DNA from: Ensifer canadensis | GTDB taxonomy: Bacteria > Pseudomonadota > Alphaproteobacteria > Rhizobiales > Rhizobiaceae | Reading direction: 5' to 3' | NCBI RefSeq assembly: GCF_017488845.2 | Contig: NZ_CP083370.1 | Coordinates: 2,232,001-2,296,000, forward strand | DNA: 64,000 nt | Part shown: positions 48,810-59,222 of the stretch, one piece after another | Layout: each line of letters starts with the position of its first letter | How positions within the stretch are numbered: position 1 is the first letter of the stretch | Notes under the pieces: generated by a model | Database searches by the model: none | The model's input: only the letters and a program-made list of their open reading frames with translations | Told to the model about the DNA's origin: nothing | Made by a program: the position numbers and the translations under genes

Positions 48810-50201
48810 TCAGATCAGCATCGTCACGCCCTGCAATGCCTTGACGTGCGTCACGAAGGCATCGCCGCGTATTTCAAAGTTCTTATACTGGTCGAAACTT
48901 GCGCAAGCCGGGGATAACATCACCGCCGACGCGCCTTTGTCATCGTGCTCGGCATCTGCTGCGGCATGCGCCACGGCCTTTTCCAGCGTGCCTGAAATCT
49001 CGAAGGGCACCGCCTCGCCGAGCGTTGCGGCAAAGGCCGGTGCGGCCTCACCGATCAGGTAGGCCTTGACGATCTTCGGGAAGAACGGCGACAGCGAAGT
49101 GATGCCGCCCTCCTTCGGAAGGCCGCCGGCGATCCAGTAGATGCGCTCGTAGCTCGACAGCGCCGGGGCCGCTGCATCCGCATTGGTCGCCTTGCTGTCG
49201 TTGACGAATACGACAGCACCCTTGCGGCCGACCGGCTGCATGCGATGCTTCAAGCCGGGGAAGCTTTTCAGCCCCTGGCGTATCTCGTCTTCGCTGACAT
49301 CGACGGCAAGGCATGCGGCGATTGCCGCGGCAGCATTCTGCGCATTATGGCCGCCGCGCAGCGTCTGGATGCCATCGAGATCTACGAAGAGCCGCGACGT
49401 TCCGCCGTGCGCCTCAAGGACGCGCGAGCCTTCGGCATAGATCCCGTCGGCCAGAACATGCCGGCGCGAGATGCGAACCACCTTGGTGCCCGCCCGCTCG
49501 ACGCGATCGGCAATCAGTGCGCAGAAGCTGTCGTCGACACCGACGATCGCCGTGCCGCTGCCGGCCACCAGCCGCTCCTTGATATCGGCATAGTGCTGCA
49601 TGGTGCCGTGCCGATCGAGATGATCGGGCGTGAGATTGAGCAGGATACCGGCCGTCGGGTTGAGCGTCGGCGCCAGATCGATCTGGTAGGACGAGCACTC
49701 GACCACATAGAAGCGGCCGGCCTTCGGGGGCTCAAGCGTCAGTACGGCCGTGCCGATATTGCCGCCGAGCTGGGTGTCACGGCCGCTTTCCCTCAGGATA
49801 TGGGCGATCAGCGCCGTGGTCGTCGATTTGCCGTTGGTGCCGGTAATGGCGATGAACGGGGCATCGGGCGCCTGCGCCCGGCGCTCGCGCACGAAAAGCT
49901 CGACATCGCCGATGATCTCGACGCCAGCGGCATGCGCGAGGTCGACGGTCCAATGCGGCTTCGGATGGGTCAGCGGCACGCCGGGCGAAAGCACGAAGGC
50001 GGCAAAGGCACGCCAGTCGATGCCGTGCAGGTTCGCTGTCGGCACACCCGCCTCGCCGGCCTTGGCGACGCTGTCGGGATTGTCGTCCCAGGCCGTCACC
50101 TCGGCGCCGCCGGCGACGAGCGCCTGCGCAGTCGCCAGCCCCGAACCACCAAGCCCGAAAAGAGCGACCTTCTTGCCCCTGAATGTGCTGACCGCGATCA
50201 T
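48810..50201 (-). CDS. murD: UDP-N-acetylmuramoylalanine--D-glutamate ligase
   Basis: A 463-residue Mur ligase adding D-Glu. Motifs: [20 protein letters not shown] loop [41 protein letters not shown], and [14 protein letters not shown]. The start ATG 50201 is 7 bp after the mraY stop. It is the second enzyme of the stem-peptide series. Confidence 0.97.
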   Translation of the reverse strand: MIAVSTFRGKKVALFGLGGSGLATAQALVAGGAEVTAWDDNPDSVAKAGEAGVPTANLHGIDWRAFAAFVLSPGVPLTHPKPHWTVDLAHAAGVEIIGDVELFVRERRAQAPDAPFIAITGTNGKSTTTALIAHILRESGRDTQLGGNIGTAVLTLEPPKAGRFYVVECSSYQIDLAPTLNPTAGILLNLTPDHLDRHGTMQHYADIKERLVAGSGTAIVGVDDSFCALIADRVERAGTKVVRISRRHVLADGIYAEGSRVLEAHGGTSRLFVDLDGIQTLRGGHNAQNAAAAIAACLAVDVSEDEIRQGLKSFPGLKHRMQPVGRKGAVVFVNDSKATNADAAAPALSSYERIYWIAGGLPKEGGITSLSPFFPKIVKAYLIGEAAPAFAATLGEAVPFEISGTLEKAVAHAAADAEHDDKGASAVMLSPACASFDQYKNFEIRGDAFVTHVKALQGVTMLI

Positions 50202-50208
50202 CGTCCGC

Positions 50209-51309
50209 TCACCGCAGCTTGAGGGTGGACAGGCCGACCATCGCAAGGATGACGGCGATGATCCAGAAGCGGATCACGACCTGGCTTTCCGTCCAGCCCT
50301 TCTTTTCGAAGTGGTGGTGGATCGGCGCCATCAGGAAGACGCGGCGCCCGGTGCGCTTGAACCAGAACACCTGGATGATCACCGACAGCGTTTCCATGAC
50401 GAACAGGCCACCGATGATGATCATGACAAATTCATGCTTGACCGCGACGGCAACGGTGCCGATCAGGCCGCCGAGCGCCAGCGAACCGGTATCACCCATG
50501 AAGATGGCGGCGGGCGGCGCGTTGAACCAGAGGAAGCCGAGGCCGGCGCCGATGACGGCGCCGAGGATGACGGCGAGCTCGCCCGTGCCGGGCACGAAAT
50601 GGATCTGCAGGTAATTGGCGAAAACGGCGTTACCGGCGAGATAGGCGATGAGGCCGAAGGCGGCCGCCGCGATCATGACGGGCACGATGGCAAGCCCATC
50701 GAGACCATCCGTCAGGTTCACGGCATTGCCGGCGCCGACGATGACGAAGCCACCGAACAGCACGAAGAAATAGCCGAGATTGATCACGAGGTCCTTGAAG
50801 AACGGGAAGGTGACCGAGGAGCCGAAGGTCGAGCCGGCAGCACCGCCCGAAAGCGACGCCTGCATCATGAAGAACACGGCAATCGCGGCGATGATGAACT
50901 CGAAGCCGAGACGCGCCTTGCCGGAAAAGCCTTTGTCCGACTGCTTGGTGACCTTGAGATAGTCGTCATAAAAGCCGATGGCGCCGAAACCGAGCGTGAC
51001 GAGAAGGGTCGAGACCACATAGACGCTGGAAAGATCGGCCCACAGAAGCGATGACACGACGATGCCCGCAAGGATCATCAACCCGCCCATCGTCGGCGTG
51101 CCGGCCTTCTTGAAATGCGTCTGCGGACCATCGGCGCGGATAGGCTGACCCTTGCCCTGACGGATGCGGAGGGAGGCAATCATGCGCGGACCGAAAAGGA
51201 AAACGATCAAGGCCGAAGTGAAAAGCGCTGCACCGGTACGGAACGTGATGTAGCGAAAGAGATTGAAAAACTGAAAGTGGTCCGCCAGTTCCACGAGCCA
51301 GATGAGCAT
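50209..51309 (-). CDS. mraY: Phospho-N-acetylmuramoyl-pentapeptide transferase
   Basis: A 366-residue integral membrane enzyme forming lipid I from UDP-MurNAc-pentapeptide and undecaprenyl phosphate. The catalytic acidic cluster is in [11 protein letters not shown] and [11 protein letters not shown]; the periplasmic-side motif [16 protein letters not shown] is diagnostic. About ten helices. It is preceded by the only sizeable gap (236 bp) in the proximal dcw block. Confidence 0.97.
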   Translation of the reverse strand: MLIWLVELADHFQFFNLFRYITFRTGAALFTSALIVFLFGPRMIASLRIRQGKGQPIRADGPQTHFKKAGTPTMGGLMILAGIVVSSLLWADLSSVYVVSTLLVTLGFGAIGFYDDYLKVTKQSDKGFSGKARLGFEFIIAAIAVFFMMQASLSGGAAGSTFGSSVTFPFFKDLVINLGYFFVLFGGFVIVGAGNAVNLTDGLDGLAIVPVMIAAAAFGLIAYLAGNAVFANYLQIHFVPGTGELAVILGAVIGAGLGFLWFNAPPAAIFMGDTGSLALGGLIGTVAVAVKHEFVMIIIGGLFVMETLSVIIQVFWFKRTGRRVFLMAPIHHHFEKKGWTESQVVIRFWIIAVILAMVGLSTLKLR

Positions 51310-51392
51310 AAGGGACCTTTCCCCAAAGGTTTAAAATCGGACACCGTCCAACAGAATCATCTGAAAAACGATACGCGCTTGTATGCGAAAGT

Positions 51393-51412
51393 GTTAGGCC
51401 GCGCTGCCTAAC
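51393..51412 (-). other. Hairpin in the murF-mraY gap
   Basis: GTTAGGC and GCCTAAC pair around six bases, without a following T-run. It lies mid-way in the 236-bp gap 51310-51545, which could contain an internal promoter for mraY and downstream genes, or an attenuator. No gene is visible in the gap. Confidence 0.4.
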
Positions 51413-51545
51413 CCAAGGCTGTATCCACCGCCGCCAGCATCGGCGACGACCACTACAACGCAGCGCGCCGCTTGAGGCACGCGAAGATCGTTGTCGTCAT
51501 TTGGTCGACTGCATCATTGCCGCTGAACCGCTTGCAGTCCGGCAA

Positions 51546-52985
51546 TCACGCAGTTGCTTCGTCCCCCTCGGCCTCGGGCTCCGGATAGGCTTCGATCAGC
51601 GCATGCACGATCTTGCCGCAGCCCGTGCCCTTCGAAGACTTGATCATCACCACGTCGCCGGTCGCAACCGCGCCGAGTGCATAGGCCTTCAGTTCGTCCA
51701 CCGTTTCGCGGTAGACGACGGAGATTTCCGGCGGCAACGCGTCGCGCAGGTGGGCCATCAACGGCCCGGCAAGCCAGACATCGGTGATGCCGGCTTCGAC
51801 GAGAGGTTTGGCGAGCGCGGCATGAACGCCGGCGGCGTGTTCGCCCATCTCCAGCATGTCGCCGAGCACGGCGATGCGGCGCCCGCCCGGCGCCGGTGCT
51901 GAATCCTGCAGCAGCGAAATCGCCGCGCGCATCGAGCTCGGATTGGCGTTGTAGCTCTCGTCGATCAGCGTCAGTGTGCCCGCGCCGATCAACAGTTGGT
52001 GCCGGCGGCCCCTGCCCGTTTCGGCCTGCATCGTCGCCAGCGACGAGGCGGCGTAGTCGACATCGGCGCCGACCAGCTTCACCGCCGCGAGCACGGCCAG
52101 CGCGTTCTCGGCGATATGACGTCCAGGAGCGCCGATGGTGATTTCCATCGTCCGGCCGCCAAGGGCGGCCCAAAGCACTGAACCGTCCGCCGCACCGGCA
52201 AACTCGACGAGGCGGAACTCCGCCTTCGGGTTGACGCCGAAGGAGTGGATATAGCTGACGCCAGCCGTACCCGCGGCCTTTTCGAGCAGCTTGTACTGGG
52301 CACTGTCGTGGTTGATGACCGCGTGGCCGCCATTGACGACGCCCTCGAAGATCTCGGCCTTGGCCTCGGCGATCTGGTCCAGGCTGTCGAAGTTTCCGAG
52401 ATGAGCGGCAGCGATGCTGGTGACGATTGCCACATGCGGGCGGACCATCTTCGTCAGCGGCCGGATCTCGCCCGGATGGTTCATGCCGATTTCGAAGATG
52501 CCGAAATCGGTGGCCTCGGGCATGCGCGCAAGCGTCAGCGGCACGCCCCAATGATTGTTGAACGAGGCCACGGAGGCGTGCACGCGCCCTTGCGGCACCA
52601 GCACGTGCCGCAGCATCTCCTTGGTGGTGGTCTTGCCGACGGAACCGGTGACGGCGATGATCTTCGCAGCACTGCGGTCGCGCGCCGCGCAACCGAGCCG
52701 AATCATCGCTTCAAGCACGTCGTCGACGACGATCAGTGGCGCGCTGAGGCGGCCGAGCGCCGGCAGTTTGCCTTCGCTGACAACGAGGAGTGCGGCGCCA
52801 TTGGCGAGCGCAAGGCCCGCATAGTCGTGGCCATCGACCCGGTCGCCCTTGATCGCGAAGAAGGCTTCGCCCTTGCCGACCGAGCGGCTGTCGATCGATA
52901 TGCCGCTTACTCCTTCGGGCAGGTTTCCAACCGGACGGCCGTTCATTGCGGCCAGAAGATCGCTGCTTGTCCAGAGCCAGTTCAA
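51546..52985 (-). CDS. murF: UDP-N-acetylmuramoyl-tripeptide--D-alanyl-D-alanine ligase
   Basis: A 479-residue Mur ligase adding the D-Ala-D-Ala made by Ddl. Motifs: ATP loop VTGSVGKTTTKEML, NHPGEIRPLTKMV, and LIDESYNANPSSMRAAI. Start TTG 52985 gives MNWLWTSSDLLAAMNG, with GGGAGG about 7 nt upstream inside the murE end; the longer frame to 53069 is not used. It overlaps nothing but follows murE by one base. Confidence 0.96.
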   Translation of the reverse strand: MNWLWTSSDLLAAMNGRPVGNLPEGVSGISIDSRSVGKGEAFFAIKGDRVDGHDYAGLALANGAALLVVSEGKLPALGRLSAPLIVVDDVLEAMIRLGCAARDRSAAKIIAVTGSVGKTTTKEMLRHVLVPQGRVHASVASFNNHWGVPLTLARMPEATDFGIFEIGMNHPGEIRPLTKMVRPHVAIVTSIAAAHLGNFDSLDQIAEAKAEIFEGVVNGGHAVINHDSAQYKLLEKAAGTAGVSYIHSFGVNPKAEFRLVEFAGAADGSVLWAALGGRTMEITIGAPGRHIAENALAVLAAVKLVGADVDYAASSLATMQAETGRGRRHQLLIGAGTLTLIDESYNANPSSMRAAISLLQDSAPAPGGRRIAVLGDMLEMGEHAAGVHAALAKPLVEAGITDVWLAGPLMAHLRDALPPEISVVYRETVDELKAYALGAVATGDVVMIKSSKGTGCGKIVHALIEAYPEPEAEGDEATA

Positions 52986-52986
52986 A

Positions 52987-54450
52987 TCACAGACCTCCCA
53001 ATGCCTTGCGGACTTCCGCATGATCCGAGAACGGCAGCGTGACGGAACCGACCGTCTGGCCTTCCTCATGTCCCTTGCCGGCGACGATCAGCGTGTCGCC
53101 GCTTGTCAACATGCCGACGGCGGCACGGATCGCTTCGGCGCGGTCGCCGATTTCGGTTGCACCTGGAGCCGCAGCCATGATTTCCGAGCGGATCACCTCA
53201 GGCACTTCCGAGCGCGGATTGTCATCCGTGACGATCACGACGTCGGCAAGCCGCGTGGCGATCTCGCCCATGATCGGTCGCTTGCCCTTGTCGCGGTCGC
53301 CGCCGCAGCCGAAGACCACGATAACGCGGCCCGTCGTGAACGGCCGCACCGAGGCCAGCACATTTTCGAGCGCATCGGGCTTGTGGGCATAGTCGACATA
53401 GGCAAGCGCGCCGTCCCTGGTCTGGCCGACCAGTTCGAGGCGGCCGGAGGCACCCTGCAGCTTTTCAAGCGCGGAGAACGCCGCCTTGGCGCTGATGCCG
53501 GTGGAGATCGCAAGTCCCGCCGCGACAAGCGCGTTGGCAACCTGGAAATCGCCGGCAAGCGGAATATGGATTTCGAAGATGTCGTCGCCGACATGCACTT
53601 CGGCCGACTGCTTGTGGCGGAAATGTTCGACCCGCTTCAGCGAGATGAATTCGCCCTTGCGGCCGACGGTGCGCACGTCGAGCTTGGCCTTGCGGGCAGC
53701 CGCAATCGCCTGTTCCGACCACTGGTCGTCGGCAAAGACAACCGCGGGCGCGCCCTTCGGCAGTAACGCTTCGAACAGCCGCATCTTGGACGCCATATAG
53801 TGCTCGACCGTCGGATGGTAGTCCATGTGGTCGCGGCCGAGATTGGTAAAGGCCGCAGCCGAAAGCTTGACGCCGTCGAGCCGGCTCTGGTCGAGGCCGT
53901 GGCTGGAAGCCTCCATCGCCGCATGGGTGACGCCGGCATCTGCGAGTTCGGCAAGAAGCTTGTGCAGGGAAACCGGATCGGGCGTGGTGAGAGAACCGTA
54001 GTCGTTGCGGCCGGGCGCCACCACGCCTGTCGTGCCGATCATCGCGGCAGCAAGGCCCGAATGCGCCCAGATCTGCCGGGTGAAGGAGGCGACCGAGGTC
54101 TTGCCGGCCGTGCCCGTCACCGCAACCATCGTCTCAGGCTGGCGACCGTAGAACGCGGCGGCGGCGCGCGCGAGAAAGGCGCGCGGGTTGCCGAGCGAAA
54201 GAACGGGTGCGGAGGATCCATCAGGCTTGACGCCGGATTCAGCGACGACGGCAACGGCGCCGCGCGCAAGCGCGTCGACGATATAGCTGGTGCCGTTTGC
54301 CTTGGTGCCGGAGACGGCGACGAAAAGATCTCCTGGCTGCACATGCCGGCTGTCGGCCGTAATGCCGGCAACCTCGATCTGCGAGGAAGCGCCATCCAGT
54401 TGCGCAGAAAGTTCAGGGAAGCTCGTTCCCGCCAGGTCTTTTATCTTCAT
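52987..54450 (-). CDS. murE: UDP-MurNAc-tripeptide synthetase (meso-DAP adding)
   Basis: A 487-residue Mur ligase. The ATP loop is [16 protein letters not shown], the UDP-binding N-terminal part has [16 protein letters not shown], and the amino-acid-selecting motif DDNPRSE (DNPR) marks specificity for meso-diaminopimelate rather than lysine, as expected for a Gram-negative wall. Start ATG 54450; a GTG at 54459 is possible. Confidence 0.97.
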   Translation of the reverse strand: MKIKDLAGTSFPELSAQLDGASSQIEVAGITADSRHVQPGDLFVAVSGTKANGTSYIVDALARGAVAVVAESGVKPDGSSAPVLSLGNPRAFLARAAAAFYGRQPETMVAVTGTAGKTSVASFTRQIWAHSGLAAAMIGTTGVVAPGRNDYGSLTTPDPVSLHKLLAELADAGVTHAAMEASSHGLDQSRLDGVKLSAAAFTNLGRDHMDYHPTVEHYMASKMRLFEALLPKGAPAVVFADDQWSEQAIAAARKAKLDVRTVGRKGEFISLKRVEHFRHKQSAEVHVGDDIFEIHIPLAGDFQVANALVAAGLAISTGISAKAAFSALEKLQGASGRLELVGQTRDGALAYVDYAHKPDALENVLASVRPFTTGRVIVVFGCGGDRDKGKRPIMGEIATRLADVVIVTDDNPRSEVPEVIRSEIMAAAPGATEIGDRAEAIRAAVGMLTSGDTLIVAGKGHEEGQTVGSVTLPFSDHAEVRKALGGL

Positions 54451-54517
54451 GAACCGCACGTCTCACATCGCTCTCAATTCGCCGGAATCGCGAATCGTCC
54501 GCATTCTCATTTCATGC

Positions 54518-56266
54518 CTAATAAGACACAAGCATGGCAGAACCATCTTCTCCGAACTTCGGTTCGACGCCGAGAAGCGGTGCGGAGCGGCTGATGATGT
54601 CGCGAACCATGGGCGCGGCATTCGAGCCGGCGGTCCGTCCGCCGCCTTCGCCGGTCTTCGGCGCGTCAATGAAAGTCAGCACGATGTACTTCGGATTGTC
54701 GATCGGAAACGCTGCGAGAAAGGCGTTGAAGTTCTGGTCGCTGGCATAGCGGCCGTTGACGACCTTGTCGGCCGTGCCGGTCTTGCCGCCGACGTTGAAG
54801 CCCGGCACCTGCGCGCGCTTGCCCGAACCGGCGATGCCGTTCCAGCGAAGCAGAAAGCGCATGTCGTCGCTGGTGCTTTTCTTGACGACCGTCGTCGCCA
54901 GTTCATCGGCCTGCTCCTGCGAGCGTGGCAGGAAGGTCGGCGGGATCAGCTTGCCGCCGTTGACGAGCGCGGCACCTGCGACAGCCGTCTGCAGCGGCGT
55001 CGTCGAAACGCCGTGGCCGAAGGAGATGGTGATCGAGTTGATCTTCTTCCATTCGCGCGGCTGGCTCGGGGATTTGACTTCCGGCAGCTCGGTCGGCAGC
55101 TTCGACAGCAGGCCGATCCGGGTCAGAAATTCCTTGTGGCCGGGAATGCCGATCAGGTCGGCGATCTTGGCGGTGCCGATGTTCGACGAATACTGGAAGA
55201 TTTCCGGAACGGTCAGCACCCGGCGCTTGCCGTGGAAGTCCTTGATGGTGAAGCCGCCGATGCGGATCGGTGCCGAGGCGTCGAAGCTGTCGTTGAGCGT
55301 TACCTTGCCGGAATCGAGACCCATGGCGATCGTGAACGTCTTGAAGGTGGAGCCCATCTCGAACGTGCCGTTCGACATGCGGTTCATCCAGCCCTCTTCG
55401 GCACCTTCGGCCGGCTTGTTCGGGTCGTAATCGGGGACCGACGCCAACGCCAGCACTTCGCCGGTATTGACGTCGAGCACCACGGCCCCGGCGGCCAGCG
55501 CCTGGTAGTTCTTCATGCCGGCATCGATGACGTCGCGCACGATGTTCTGCACCCGAACGTCGATCGACAGCTTGACCGGCTCGAGCTTGGCATCGCTGGT
55601 CATGCCGATGGCGGCGAGATCGGCGAGCCCCTGCCCGTCGATGTAGCGCTCCATGCCGGCAACACCGCGGTTGTCGATGTTGACGTGGCCGAGAACATGG
55701 GCGGCGGTCGGGCCGCCCGGATAGAAGCGGCGCTTTTCCGGCCGGAAACCGACGCCGGGAATGCCGAGCGCCAGGATTTCGCTCTGCTGCTTCGGGGTCA
55801 ATTGGCGGCGCAGCCACTGGAAGCGCGATTTCGACTTCAGCTTGTTGTAGATGTCGCGGGCGTTGAGATCGGGCAGCACGGTTGCAAGCCGCTCGACCGC
55901 CTCATCCGCATCGACGATCTTGTGCGGCTCGGCATAGAGAGAGACCGTGCGGATGTCGGTGGCGAGGATCTCGCCGTTGCGGTCGAGAATATCCGGGCGC
56001 GAGGCCATCAGATTGTCGGCGCGGCCGATACTCGAAACCGTCTCCGGCTGCGCCATGCCGTATTGCACCAGGCGGCCACCGATGACCGCATAGACGATGC
56101 CGAAGCTGGCGATGATGATCGCCACGCGGTTCTTCGCCTGATTGGTGGTCTTCTTGCGTGTGCCCTGGAAGGTGACGTTGAGCTTGGCCTCGGCCGGCAG
56201 GTTGTTGCCGCCTGCGGAGAAATGCGCCTTGCTCTTCAAGACCATGATGCGGGAGAGAAACGACAT
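54518..56266 (-). CDS. ftsI: Septal transpeptidase FtsI (PBP3)
   Basis: A 582-residue class B penicillin-binding protein. One N-terminal membrane helix (VAIIIASFGIVYAVIGG) precedes the pedestal domain; the transpeptidase has active-site EMGSTFKTFTIAMGL (SxxK), FQYSSNIGTAK (SxN) and VGGKTGTADK (KTG). It crosslinks septal peptidoglycan with FtsW. The start overlaps the ftsL stop by one base. Confidence 0.97.
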   Translation of the reverse strand: MSFLSRIMVLKSKAHFSAGGNNLPAEAKLNVTFQGTRKKTTNQAKNRVAIIIASFGIVYAVIGGRLVQYGMAQPETVSSIGRADNLMASRPDILDRNGEILATDIRTVSLYAEPHKIVDADEAVERLATVLPDLNARDIYNKLKSKSRFQWLRRQLTPKQQSEILALGIPGVGFRPEKRRFYPGGPTAAHVLGHVNIDNRGVAGMERYIDGQGLADLAAIGMTSDAKLEPVKLSIDVRVQNIVRDVIDAGMKNYQALAAGAVVLDVNTGEVLALASVPDYDPNKPAEGAEEGWMNRMSNGTFEMGSTFKTFTIAMGLDSGKVTLNDSFDASAPIRIGGFTIKDFHGKRRVLTVPEIFQYSSNIGTAKIADLIGIPGHKEFLTRIGLLSKLPTELPEVKSPSQPREWKKINSITISFGHGVSTTPLQTAVAGAALVNGGKLIPPTFLPRSQEQADELATTVVKKSTSDDMRFLLRWNGIAGSGKRAQVPGFNVGGKTGTADKVVNGRYASDQNFNAFLAAFPIDNPKYIVLTFIDAPKTGEGGGRTAGSNAAPMVRDIISRSAPLLGVEPKFGEDGSAMLVSY

Positions 56267-56649
56267 CAGCGCGCCACCGAACCTGTTGCGATATTATCGG
56301 TCTTTTTCTCCGACGCCTTGGCGGCGGCGAGCTTCTTTTCTTCTTCCGTCGGCGGCACGTCGGCCTTCAGCATCGGCAGCTCCTGCGGGCGCACGAGTTG
56401 CGTCGACGGCGTCGGTGCCAGTTGCAGATCAGCGCCGAAGGCGCCAACCAGACGTTCCAGCCGGTTCGGCTGCGTCAGCAGCGCCCAGTCGGCGCGCAGA
56501 AGGTCGATCGTGTCTTCTTCCAGCTTGATGGCGGCATCGAGCCTGCGCACCTCTTCCAGCTTGTTTTCGGCACGATGCTTGATCGTGTAGGTGACCGTGG
56601 CGGCTGCCGTCATGACGACGATCAGGACTATGTCGAGTGTTCGCAGCAT
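56266..56649 (-). CDS. ftsL: Cell division protein FtsL
   Basis: A 127-residue bitopic protein. One membrane helix (MLRTLDIVLIVVMTAAATVTY) is followed by a leucine-zipper-like coiled coil (RAENKLEEVRRLDAAIKLEE) and the conserved LLRADWALLTQPNRLERL. An acidic/Lys-rich tail ends the protein. It forms the FtsQLB complex. Divergent in sequence, so the call rests on position, topology and the DWALLTQPNRLE motif. Confidence 0.92.
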   Translation of the reverse strand: MLRTLDIVLIVVMTAAATVTYTIKHRAENKLEEVRRLDAAIKLEEDTIDLLRADWALLTQPNRLERLVGAFGADLQLAPTPSTQLVRPQELPMLKADVPPTEEEKKLAAAKASEKKTDNIATGSVAR

Positions 56650-56656
56650 ATCTCTC

Positions 56657-57682
56657 TCAGCCCCCCAACCGTGCAAGGCTCGCCAGTTCCGGCAGATTGA
56701 AAATGGATAGATCGTTTCCCGGCGATGGCGCTTCCGTGCGGATACCGGCTCTGAGCTTGGCAGACCGGGCGCGCGGATTGAGGGACGCTTCTTCCTCGCT
56801 GGCGGCCACCATAGGCTTTCCAACTGGTGTGAAGGTTGCCGCACGCGCGGTCACCAGTGGCAGATGGCGCGAACCCGCAGCCTTGCCCGAGCGATCCTGG
56901 AAGAAAGCCTTGACGATCCGGTCTTCGAGCGAATGGAAGGTGACGACCACGAGACGGCCGCCCGGCTTCAGCGCCCGCTCGGCGGCAAAAAGCGCCTGGG
57001 CGAGTTCGCCGAGTTCATCGTTGACGAAGATGCGCAGCGCCTGGAAGACGCGGGTTGCCGGATGGATCTTGTCCTTGGCCTTGCGCGGAGTGACGATTTC
57101 GATCAACCCGGCGAGATCGCGGGTGGTTTCGAACGGCGTTTCGGCCCGGCGCTTTTCGATGGCGCGGGCGATGCGGCCCGACTGCTTTTCCTCGCCGAGG
57201 AAACCGAAGATGCGGATGAGATCGGAAACCTTGGCCCGGTTGACGACGTCGGCGGCAGAAACGCCGGCTGCCGACATGCGCATGTCGAGCGGGCCCTTCT
57301 TCTGGAAGGAGAAGCCGCGCTCGGCCTCGTCGATCTGCATCGACGACACGCCGATATCGAGCACCACGCCGTCGAGACTGCCGGCGGGCGCATGCTCGGC
57401 GAGCTGCGAAAAACGGGAGTGAATGAGCTTGAGCTTACCACCCGCGGCCGCAGCCATCGACTGGCCCGCGGCGATCGCCGTCGGATCGCGATCGAGCGCG
57501 ATCACATCGGCGCCAGCATCGAGGATGGCGGATGCATAACCGCCGGCACCAAACGTGCCGTCGAGAATGACCTTGCCGGGGGCCGGATCGAGCGCCGCGA
57601 GAACCTCGCTCAGGAGGACGGGAATGTGACGGACCGGTCCGCCATCGGCTTCAGAAGTTCCTCCGCCTTGTTCCGTCACCAT
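56657..57682 (-). CDS. rsmH: 16S rRNA (cytosine1402-N4)-methyltransferase
   Basis: A 341-residue SAM enzyme (formerly MraW). Seen: [17 protein letters not shown] loop [43 protein letters not shown], and [27 protein letters not shown] lies right before ATG 57682. Longer frame to 58324 runs through mraZ in another frame and is not used. Confidence 0.96.
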   Translation of the reverse strand: MVTEQGGGTSEADGGPVRHIPVLLSEVLAALDPAPGKVILDGTFGAGGYASAILDAGADVIALDRDPTAIAAGQSMAAAAGGKLKLIHSRFSQLAEHAPAGSLDGVVLDIGVSSMQIDEAERGFSFQKKGPLDMRMSAAGVSAADVVNRAKVSDLIRIFGFLGEEKQSGRIARAIEKRRAETPFETTRDLAGLIEIVTPRKAKDKIHPATRVFQALRIFVNDELGELAQALFAAERALKPGGRLVVVTFHSLEDRIVKAFFQDRSGKAAGSRHLPLVTARAATFTPVGKPMVAASEEEASLNPRARSAKLRAGIRTEAPSPGNDLSIFNLPELASLARLGG

Positions 57683-57696
57683 TCCGCCTCTCCATT

Positions 57697-58137
57697 CTAT
57701 TCCGGACGCAACCCCCGTGATTTGCGCCCTTCCCGGGCCGCCGCTTGCGCCTTTGCAAAGGCCTGCGGCTCCCAGAGCTGAAAATAATCGCCCCGCCCGA
57801 CGAACATCACGTCGGTCGAGATACCGGTGAAGTCGCGGATGAAATCCGTCACCATCAACCGACCTTCCGGATCGAGCTTGACGAAGACCCCGCCCCCGTG
57901 AACGAGCAGCGACATCTCGTTGGCCGCCGGAGAAAAAGGATCCTCGGCCGCCATCTGCCTCTCGAACCGATCCAGGAGCTCCGGCCCACCGACGCTGATC
58001 GCCGGAAAGACGAAATCCTGGAAGCAGTATAGCTCTCGAACGCCTCCATCCGACAGCACGGAACGAAACGCCGAAGGCACGGACACCCGCCCCTTTGCAT
58101 CGATCCGATTGGTAGCATTTGACAAGAAGCGGTTCAT
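57697..58137 (-). CDS. mraZ: Transcriptional regulator MraZ
   Basis: A 146-residue protein with two SpoVT/AbrB-like domains: [19 protein letters not shown] and [17 protein letters not shown]. It is the first dcw gene and in other bacteria binds repeats upstream of its own operon to repress it. I looked for TGGG-type repeats in 58138-58270 and found no clear array. Confidence 0.95.
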   Translation of the reverse strand: MNRFLSNATNRIDAKGRVSVPSAFRSVLSDGGVRELYCFQDFVFPAISVGGPELLDRFERQMAAEDPFSPAANEMSLLVHGGGVFVKLDPEGRLMVTDFIRDFTGISTDVMFVGRGDYFQLWEPQAFAKAQAAAREGRKSRGLRPE

Positions 58138-58616
58138 GACGCGAAACGGCCGCCCAAGACTGACGGGCCATTATCATCGACCCGCGGGAACACTCGACCA
58201 CACCCACAAAACGCCCCCGCCGGACACCAACATGTCCGCCCATCTCCCGAAGCCGGGAGACACTGGAATTTTGCGATGACGGGCCACGACGCGGCCCTTG
58301 CGCAGTACCATTATGGGATATCATGGGACCATATGGGCGTCAATGGGATTGGCTCTTGAACAGCTGGGTAGCTGATCAAATATTGATAGGTTGTTAAGTT
58401 TAACGAAGGGTTACGAAAGCACCCCCGATGCCTCGCAATGCGACGGCCAAACGGCTTCAAATCGTTGGGAAATCGGAATATCAGCAAGATTGCAGCCAAG
58501 CGGGCGGACGGCGCTGCGGCCATGGTTTTCGCGTCCTAGCTGGCACAAAGAGCAAAGGACGTCAGCCGAACTTGCGCTGCCCAAAGCCTCGCTGCTGCTA
58601 AGAGCATCGCCGTCTA
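58138..58616. other. Upstream region of the dcw operon
   Basis: A 479-bp stretch between mraZ and a RIME1-like repeat, AT-richer at 58320-58420. It must carry the main dcw promoter. Small frames exist on both strands but none has a ribosome site or similarity I trust. Confidence 0.5.
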
Positions 58617-58716
58617 CTGCATGTATCCTTAAATCGTATTCGATTTAAGGATACATGCAGCAATTCGAAGTGCTACCGCGACCTTTGCGCGTCTAACAAG
58701 ACGCGCGGCGCTATAG
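58617..58716 (+). repeat. RIME1-like element, full copy 1
   Basis: A left palindrome (CTGCATGTATCCTTAAATCG and its complement, 58617-58660) is followed by a spacer and a right palindrome with CTTTGCGCGTC and GACGCGCGGCG. The same two-palindrome plan recurs at 60592-60696, with partial copies elsewhere. Confidence 0.75.
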
Positions 58717-58727
58717 AAGGAAGAAAT

Positions 58728-59128
58728 CGCCAGTTGGCCTGTAAGCCGGGTTCTGTATGGCCCCATTGCCCGAAGACAACGGAACGTGGCAGCCATTCAT
58801 CTGGGACTACGTTTGCACGCAGCCTCTTGCAACCCACCCGGATGACTGGCCCGGAAACAGGCTGGACGCTTGCGCGCCCGCGTCATCCCTATTCGGTCTT
58901 GCTCCCGGTGGGGTTTGCCGTGCCGTCCATGTCGCCATGTCCGCGGTGGGCTCTTACCCCACCCTTTCACCCTTACTCCGCAAGCGGAGCGGTTTGCTTT
59001 CTGTGGCACTTTCCCTGAGGTCGCCCTCGCCGGACGTTATCCGGCACCGTATTTCCGTGGAGCCCGGACTTTCCTCCCCCCGCGGCCTTTCGGCACTTGC
59101 GGAGCGCGGCTGCCCGGCCAACTGGCAG
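58728..59128 (-). ncRNA. rnpB: RNase P RNA (type A)
   Basis: The minus-strand sequence has the conserved 5' part with GGAGGAAAGTCCGGGCTCC, the core GTAAGGGTGAAAGGGTG with GGTAAGAGCCCACCG, and the 3' end ACAGAACCCGGCTTACAGGC. The terminal GCCAGTTGGCC and GGCCAACTGGC pair as helix P1. About 400 nt, the usual size. It is the catalytic subunit that trims tRNA 5' ends. The 3' tail (TTTCTTCCTTC) is a weak terminator. Ends are estimated from pairing. Confidence 0.95.
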
Positions 59129-59222
59129 GCGGTCCTTAACCGACCGGGAAGCCGAGCGCCAGAGAAAAACGGCGATCTCGACGTTTCGGCTTTGGCACGC
59201 CGCCACACTTTTACTTCAGTGC

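Noticed and set aside
54290..56590. 766-codon plus-strand frame
   Set aside because: Antisense to ftsI/ftsL and murE; no ribosome site or family features.
58191..58208. Possible MraZ-binding TGGG repeats upstream of mraZ
   Set aside because: Only one TGGG with an imperfect neighbour; spacing does not match the regular repeats known for MraZ.
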